Shown here one piece after another: positions 22,951-26,844 of a stretch of 26,844 nucleotides of DNA (positions within the stretch are counted from its first letter, which is position 1; each line of letters begins with the position of its first letter). The stretch lies in the IMG/VR virus record IMGVR_UViG_3300017991_000359, positions 1-26,844 of that record. One strand, written 5' to 3'. Below the pieces are notes generated by a model. It did not search any database and was not told where the DNA came from. It saw only the letters and a list, made by a program, of their open reading frames with translations. Source of the DNA: a virus. Made by a program: the position numbers and the translations under genes.

Positions 22951-22970
22951 GCGCCTGGCTGCGGCGCCTT

Positions 22971-23345
22971 TCAAATCGACAACTCCCCGTCGTCGGACAC
23001 GGCCCGACGCATATCGGGAAGTAGTTTCCTGTCCAGGGTCGCCCACAAGTGGCGACAGAACTCGTGGTGGTTGACGTGTTCGTCCTTGGGCGCGTGGATC
23101 TCCACCGCGGTAGCGTCCGCGCCGAACCAGTGCCGCTTGAGGTAGCAAAGCTCGTCGTAGGTCGGGAGGCGCCGGGGATGGGACAGGGACACGTGGAGCC
23201 ACCGCTCGCCATCGATCTCGTCCACCGACGCCAGGACCCGCAACTTCTTCTTGCGGTTGTACCAGGCGACGGCGTTGCCCCACGTGCCAACCACCTTCCA
23301 ACCTGGCGGCTTATTCCTCCAGCACTGGTCCTCGATCTTGGTCAC
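22971..23345 (-). CDS. Conserved phage protein of unknown function
   Basis: A 124-residue protein, GTG start overlapping the upstream stop (GTGA), with GGAGGG upstream. The core WLHVSLSHPRRLPTYDEL followed by LKRHWFG, AVEIHAPKDEHVNHHEFC and HLWATLDRKLLPD matches a conserved protein often seen in phage genomes; I think it is the DUF7694 family but cannot check. Many His and Trp residues are conserved in that family. Its function is not known to me. Confidence 0.75.
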   Translation of the reverse strand: MTKIEDQCWRNKPPGWKVVGTWGNAVAWYNRKKKLRVLASVDEIDGERWLHVSLSHPRRLPTYDELCYLKRHWFGADATAVEIHAPKDEHVNHHEFCRHLWATLDRKLLPDMRRAVSDDGELSI

Positions 23346-23854
23346 TTCTCGCCCTCCACATCCGCGATGGCCCGCGCCGCCTCCTCGTGCGTCGCCCCCC
23401 AGTACAGGGGTTCACCACGCACCTTGGCGACGACGTGGCCCGCACCGATCACCGCCGGGAACGCGCCGAACCACACCAGCGATCCGATCCACGCGCCGAC
23501 CTCGAGCGCACCGATTGCGGCGAACCCGATGAACACGATCAGGCCCAGGACCGCGCCGGCCAGGGCCATCGCCTCGAACTGCTCAACGTGCACCCCCTCG
23601 TGTCGTTCGGTCCTGGTCGTGTCGTGGCGCGTCCCAAACCCGACAGCTGACAGGACACCGCCGTGCCCAAGGGTGATACCGAGCCACACCAAGTCGTTGC
23701 GCTGGTACTGGCGCGGGGGGAGGACAGCCCACACCCCCATGTCCTGCCAGGCCAGCTTGCCGCGGGTCACGAGCGCGACCACCACGGCCGCGAGCCACAC
23801 CAGCAGATCCCACGGCAGGGTCCACAGGTAGGTGAAGATTCTTGTCCATCTCAT
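23342..23854 (-). CDS. Membrane protein with HExxH metallopeptidase-like motif
   Basis: A 170-residue protein. ATG at 23854 has AAAGGA nine bases upstream. A first membrane span at about 12-30 (LPWDLLVWLAAVVVALV), a soluble loop, then RHEGVHVEQFE with H85, E86 and H89 forming HExxH, followed by two hydrophobic spans (about 95-140). The family resembles small bacterial membrane proteins with HERVHVRQYE-type motif, described as hypothetical. A zinc peptidase is possible; no third ligand is obvious. Membrane location is well supported. Confidence 0.75.
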   Translation of the reverse strand: MRWTRIFTYLWTLPWDLLVWLAAVVVALVTRGKLAWQDMGVWAVLPPRQYQRNDLVWLGITLGHGGVLSAVGFGTRHDTTRTERHEGVHVEQFEAMALAGAVLGLIVFIGFAAIGALEVGAWIGSLVWFGAFPAVIGAGHVVAKVRGEPLYWGATHEEAARAIADVEGEK

Positions 23855-23870
23855 CGGAGAGTCCTTTCTG

Positions 23871-24278
23871 CTACTTGCCCCACGGGGAGTCCCCGGTGGG
23901 CCACGTCTTCGGAATCCAGATCCTTCCTTCCAGGACACCCCAACCTCCCAGGACGCGCTGTCCATGGCGCACCAGGGTTTCGCCCCAACCGTCGTTCTCC
24001 TCCACGGCCGCGAACCCGGCCGGATCCTCCTCCAGGCAGCACGGCCCGGGCAGATCCCCGAACGTGCCGTTCATCCCCACCTTGTACCCGTCCTCGTCGG
24101 CCGTGTCGTACCGGTAAAAGTACGCGTACAGCCTGCCGAGGTAGCGAGCGCCGCACTTCCCGCAACGCAGTCGCTGGGCGCAGCAATCGCACCCATCGTG
24201 ACCCTCGTCGTCCATGATCGGCCCCTTGTGGACCGTCCCCGCCGCCGACGGCGCCTTGAGCTCGAGCGCAAGTTGCAT
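23871..24278 (-). CDS. Hypothetical Cys-rich zinc-binding protein
   Basis: A 135-residue protein. ATG at 24278 overlaps the RMF-like gene stop (TGATG) and has GGAG six bases upstream; a GTG one codon earlier is too close to it. Residues about 27-43 contain CDCCAQRLRCGKCG, enough for one compact zinc site, and PCCLEED lies near 80. The rest is beta-like with WGVLEGRIWIP at the end. Not recognised. Confidence 0.72.
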   Translation of the reverse strand: MQLALELKAPSAAGTVHKGPIMDDEGHDGCDCCAQRLRCGKCGARYLGRLYAYFYRYDTADEDGYKVGMNGTFGDLPGPCCLEEDPAGFAAVEENDGWGETLVRHGQRVLGGWGVLEGRIWIPKTWPTGDSPWGK

Positions 24279-24457
24279 CACCTACTCCATGCCGGGTTCC
24301 AGAACGCGTTCCAGCCGCGGTTCCACCACTGCCACTGCCTCCGCTCGTTCACCACGTGGTACGGATTACGCACCATCGCCGGATCCCCGGCTGCGGCGCG
24401 GCACGCGTCCCGCCCCTCCCTGAATGCGCGTAGGTGCTGTTCTGTGGTCGGTCGCAT
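24278..24457 (-). CDS. Ribosome-modulation-factor-like small protein
   Basis: A 59-residue frame starting ATG at 24457 with GGAGG nine bases upstream and an in-frame TGA just before it. The residues AFREGRDACRAAAGDPAMV, then RNPYHV, NERRQW and WNRGWNAFW reproduce the pattern of RMF: a basic helix with paired Gly/Ala, a (C/N)PY turn, then R..W..GW..A. RMF inactivates ribosomes by promoting dimers; phage relatives could bind ribosomes or other RNA. The frame overlaps the end of the 24366-24818 gene by 92 bases in another frame. It ends coupled to the next gene by TGATG. Confidence 0.68.
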   Translation of the reverse strand: MRPTTEQHLRAFREGRDACRAAAGDPAMVRNPYHVVNERRQWQWWNRGWNAFWNPAWSR

Positions 24458-24818
24458 CGATCATATCCTCCGTCTCGGCAAGCCGTTTCTGTGCCCGCCG
24501 CAATCTCGCCTTGACTCGTCGTTCCTCGCGCTTCAACTCCTGGACCTGGCCTTCGTACCGCCGCACCTCCTTGCGCGAGTAGTAGAGGTTGCGCTCCTTG
24601 TGGGCCAGTTCGAGCAACACGGCGATCGGATCAAGCTCCACGTCGCATTCGCCGCAGTAGCACCGACGATCCTCCGCGCTCACCACGACCTGCAGGTGAT
24701 GGCACTTCTCCCGCTTGTGGTACTCCCTGCGCAGCCACGGTTGCTCGGGCCTGTCGCGCCCTGGGTCAAACGGGATCACGTTGTTCGGTTCGTCAGGTTT
24801 GGGTCCGTCGATCTTCAT
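24366..24818 (-). CDS. Hypothetical coiled-coil protein with Cys cluster
   Basis: A 150-residue protein; ATG overlaps the previous stop (ATGA), AGGAG upstream. Residues about 37-60 have CHH and CYCGECD, a probable zinc site. Residues about 70-120 are a charged coiled coil (VRRYEGQVQELKREERRV and KARLRRAQKRLAETED). The last 30 residues (basic, Arg/Gly/Pro-rich) overlap the RMF-like gene out of frame. That tail resembles out-of-frame translation, so the true end may be near position 24460 and the sequence frameshifted. Family not recognised. Confidence 0.6.
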   Translation of the reverse strand: MKIDGPKPDEPNNVIPFDPGRDRPEQPWLRREYHKREKCHHLQVVVSAEDRRCYCGECDVELDPIAVLLELAHKERNLYYSRKEVRRYEGQVQELKREERRVKARLRRAQKRLAETEDMIDATDHRTAPTRIQGGAGRVPRRSRGSGDGA

Positions 24819-25204
24819 TCGCCTCTCCTGGAACACACCTCCACGACGCGCCGACACTGGTCCACGTCGAACATGCCGATGTGGCAGCGGTGCTCCTCGA
24901 TTCCCAACGTGTCGGCGAGCCACCGATACCCAAGCCTGCGGGCGATCCCCTTTGAGTATCCGGTCCGCATCTTGGCCTTCCACAACACGTCGAACGCGTC
25001 GTGTGCCCGCCGCTTCCACTGGCGCAGTTCGGCGTCGGCGAGTCGTCCCAACGGTTCCCCCTTGAGCGGTCCGGCCTTGTGGACACCGACCCATGCCTGG
25101 CACGGGCGGCACAGATAGATCGGGCCGTAGCTGCGCCCGTCGTACACATCGGCGCTATCGACAAGCTCGGCGTCGCCGCCGCAGTAGGGGCACTTCACGG
25201 TCAT
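24815..25204 (-). CDS. Zinc-finger domain protein (DUF3268-like)
   Basis: A 129-residue protein; ATG overlaps the upstream stop (ATGA) with GGAGGG seven bases before. CPYCGG (about 5-10) and YLCRPCQAWVGVHK (about 30-43) form one zinc ribbon. The segments PLGRLADAELRQWKRRAH, a helix FDVLWK and a GMFDVDQCRRVVEVC near the end match DUF3268/zinc-finger-containing proteins found in bacteria and phages. Its molecular role is unknown; it resembles nucleic-acid-associated factors. Confidence 0.82.
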   Translation of the reverse strand: MTVKCPYCGGDAELVDSADVYDGRSYGPIYLCRPCQAWVGVHKAGPLKGEPLGRLADAELRQWKRRAHDAFDVLWKAKMRTGYSKGIARRLGYRWLADTLGIEEHRCHIGMFDVDQCRRVVEVCSRRGE

Positions 25205-26166
25205 GATCTGTCCCTCCGCCGCCGCTCCCACTTGTCGAACCACCGCTTGGAGTCGTACTTCGCCGCCATCTCGGACAGTTCGGTCTTCATGATCTTCTCG
25301 TCGTTCACCGCCTCGTCCCACAGGTCGTCGTCGCGCAGGTCGATGATCTTCCGCTTCACCATGTCGGCGAGGACACGCGGCTCCAGTGCGTCGAGCTCCC
25401 ACGACTCGTCACCGTGCTTCTTGCGGTAGTCGGCGAACCTGCTGTCCGTGACCTTGGCTGGGTTCGGCGGCGGTCCGTAGGTGTTGACCTGGGGCATGGT
25501 GAGGGCGACGCGCCGCACGTCCACGTCGCGCACATCCGTGGCCGCGAACATCCACAGCCGCTCCTGGACGTCCCGGTCCATGTCCAGGCCGGACGGGTCG
25601 TGATCGCCCAGGTAGAGCACCACAACCTTCTTCCCGTCCCGGATCGCACCGTCGATCTCCTTGCCCTTGCGGTACATGAACGACTGGGACGCGTACCCCT
25701 TGTTGCTGGTGAACGGCACGTCCAAGTCCAGGCACACAGGCACCAGCACGCCCTCGAGCGCCTGTTTTTCGCACATAACCTCGACGTGGATCGGCTGGTC
25801 CTTCCACTTGTCGATGGTGAACCACCTCGATGCGGCGAACAGGATCCCCCCGGGGTGGGACCAGTGGGAATTGGCCTCGGTTTCGCGGCCGCGATCCACG
25901 ATCACGTCCCAGTCCAGCAGACCAGCGAGCCGGGCGTCGTTCACGATGTTGCCGAGGCGTGTGTAGTTCTTCTGGCGGTTCTTCGTGCCCGTCTTCGGAT
26001 CCGCCCACGACGCTGGGAACAGATCCCGCGCCACCAGCTGGTAGTACAGCTGCCGCAGCGTGAGGTCGTACCCCTCGGCCGCGTACTCGTCCAGGATTTC
26101 CTCGCAGATTTCGATCACCCCCAACGTCTCGGGTCTGAACCCCTTCTCCTTGAAACGCTCCTTCAT
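25201..26166 (-). CDS. Spo11/topoisomerase VI A-like protein with TOPRIM domain
   Basis: A 321-residue protein; ATG overlaps the previous stop (ATGA) with GGGAGAGG upstream. The N-terminal 120 residues resemble the winged-helix 5Y-CAP domain of Spo11 and topoisomerase VI A: TLRQLYYQLVARDLF puts Y41/Y42 in the position of the catalytic tyrosine. A conserved YTRLGNIVNDARLAGLLDW follows. The TOPRIM half has VMCEK (E133) as the first acidic position and YLGDHDPSG (D188, D190) as the DxD, the metal site. Length is close to the A subunit. No B-subunit (GHKL ATPase) gene is visible in this window. This fits the Mini-A/topoisomerase VIII-like proteins of mobile elements, which lack B. Role could be DNA cleavage, recombination or replication support; activity is not proven. 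Confidence 0.8.
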   Translation of the reverse strand: MKERFKEKGFRPETLGVIEICEEILDEYAAEGYDLTLRQLYYQLVARDLFPASWADPKTGTKNRQKNYTRLGNIVNDARLAGLLDWDVIVDRGRETEANSHWSHPGGILFAASRWFTIDKWKDQPIHVEVMCEKQALEGVLVPVCLDLDVPFTSNKGYASQSFMYRKGKEIDGAIRDGKKVVVLYLGDHDPSGLDMDRDVQERLWMFAATDVRDVDVRRVALTMPQVNTYGPPPNPAKVTDSRFADYRKKHGDESWELDALEPRVLADMVKRKIIDLRDDDLWDEAVNDEKIMKTELSEMAAKYDSKRWFDKWERRRRDRS

Positions 26167-26844
26167 TGTGCCTCTCCCTGGGGCGCCCGTCCGCGCCCGC
26201 GTACCCTTGGCGGGTCCTTCTTCGGCCACAGGGTCCACGCCCTGCCGTCCCGCCGTGCCTCGATCCCGGGCACCACACCGCGCTCGATCAGCTTGATCAT
26301 GCTCGACTTGGCCCCCTTGTCCGACGCGTAGTGGTGGTCCACCGCAGCGATGATCTCCTTGAGCGTGCATCCCGGGTGGGCCTCGACGTGTCGCCGCCAC
26401 GCCTCGCACGTTCCCTTGAACGGGGTCCAGTACCGGTTGTGCGCGTTCCCGGCCTCGCCCCACTCCTTGTGCTCCTCGCGCAGCGACGACCGGAGGTGGT
26501 CACCGACGCGCCGACGCAACCGCGCTTCCTCGGTTTCGGTGACCCGGATCCCCGCCTGGTACTCGCCGACGATGTACTTGTGCGCCTCGTCGACCCCGTA
26601 CACGCCGATCCCCTGCTCGCGGCAGAAGTGCTTGAGAATGGATCGGCCGCGGACACGGGACGAAGTCTTTTCGTACGGAACTGCGACGTGCACGAGGTTG
26701 GCGTAGTGGGTCCAGAACCATGCCTGCTCGAGGAGGGCCGCGGTGAACGACGTCTTGACCTCGATGACGCGCACCACCGGTCCCTGGACGGCCACGATGT
26801 CCGCACGGTTGCCGCCCCAGTTGACCTGCACCTCCTGGTACACG
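26163..26844 (-). CDS. PD-(D/E)XK nuclease-like protein (5' end outside window)
   Basis: Open frame of 226 codons that begins at the right edge, so the N-terminus is missing; the GTG at 26843 is probably internal. Near the visible start EVQVNWGGNRADIVAV and RVIEVKTSF give the PD-(D/E)XK pattern (visible residues E4, D15, E28, K30), like MmcB-type or restriction-like nucleases. A C-terminal winged-helix-like segment (HPGCTLKEIIAAVDHHY, then IERGVVPGI and DGRAWTLWPK) may bind DNA. It ends by overlapping the Spo11-like gene. DNA repair, recombination or replication role is inferred. Confidence 0.8.
   Translation of the reverse strand, partial: VYQEVQVNWGGNRADIVAVQGPVVRVIEVKTSFTAALLEQAWFWTHYANLVHVAVPYEKTSSRVRGRSILKHFCREQGIGVYGVDEAHKYIVGEYQAGIRVTETEEARLRRRVGDHLRSSLREEHKEWGEAGNAHNRYWTPFKGTCEAWRRHVEAHPGCTLKEIIAAVDHHYASDKGAKSSMIKLIERGVVPGIEARRDGRAWTLWPKKDPPRVRGRGRAPQGEAQ

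Noticed and set aside
22944-22970. Short GC hairpin in the gap before the 22549-22935 gene
   Set aside because: Only five paired bases and no T-tract; it surrounds a ribosome-binding leader rather than a terminator.
1-26844. tRNA genes, CRISPR arrays, integrase or attachment site
   Set aside because: I saw no cloverleaf-like sequence, no spaced repeats and no recombinase, although a computational scan would be more reliable.

Overview
The window is a densely packed piece of a tailed double-stranded DNA phage (or prophage) genome. All 48 genes I can support lie on the minus strand, so transcription runs from position 26844 towards 1. Neighbouring genes overlap by 1 to 17 bases (often ATGA, GTGA or TGATG junctions) or are separated by a few dozen bases at most. 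No gene-free stretch exceeds 60 bases, so no non-coding region of 300 bases exists. GC content is high and third codon positions are strongly G/C. The host cannot be named from the sequence. High GC, a possible near-leaderless promoter and general protein style would fit an actinobacterial host, but this is weak inference. No tRNA, integrase, lysis, tail or DNA polymerase gene and no CRISPR array is visible. Both ends cut through genes.

Region 1, about 26844 to 19954 (first transcribed): small accessory, probably early, genes. It begins with a partial PD-(D/E)XK nuclease-like protein, then a Spo11/topoisomerase VI A-subunit-like protein with a TOPRIM motif and a candidate catalytic tyrosine, then a chain of small zinc-ribbon, ribbon-helix-helix, membrane and unknown proteins. 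Among them is an unannotated 59-residue ribosome-modulation-factor-like gene that overlaps its neighbour out of frame.

Region 2, 19953 to 19897: the best promoter in the window (TTGACA, 18-base spacer, TATATA), flanked and overlapped by two copies of the palindrome GTATATAC. It drives a ribbon-helix-helix gene that starts only a few bases after the expected transcription start, suggesting autoregulation of the rightward-written, leftward-read packaging and late block.

Region 3, 19896 to 11530: a terminase small-subunit candidate, six small genes, then a compact 7-deazaguanine cassette queD-folE-queC-queE-dpdA, a ParB-like zinc-ribbon gene overlapping dpdA, and the terminase large subunit. 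FolE, QueD, QueE and QueC together convert GTP to preQ0. DpdA is the transglycosylase-like enzyme expected to exchange guanine in DNA for that base. The phage is therefore predicted to carry 7-deazaguanine (most simply dPreQ0) in its DNA as protection from host nucleases. No QueF, DpdC or amidotransferase-like gene for further conversion is visible here.

Region 4, 11546 to 1: head module. After two small proteins come the portal, small genes, a protein with YadA-head-like repeats, further small genes, a 1050-residue MuF head-morphogenesis protein that ends in a zinc-metallopeptidase domain, an acidic coiled-coil protein that may be a scaffold, and an XkdF-like prohead serine protease cut by the left edge. 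The major capsid protein is probably just outside the window.
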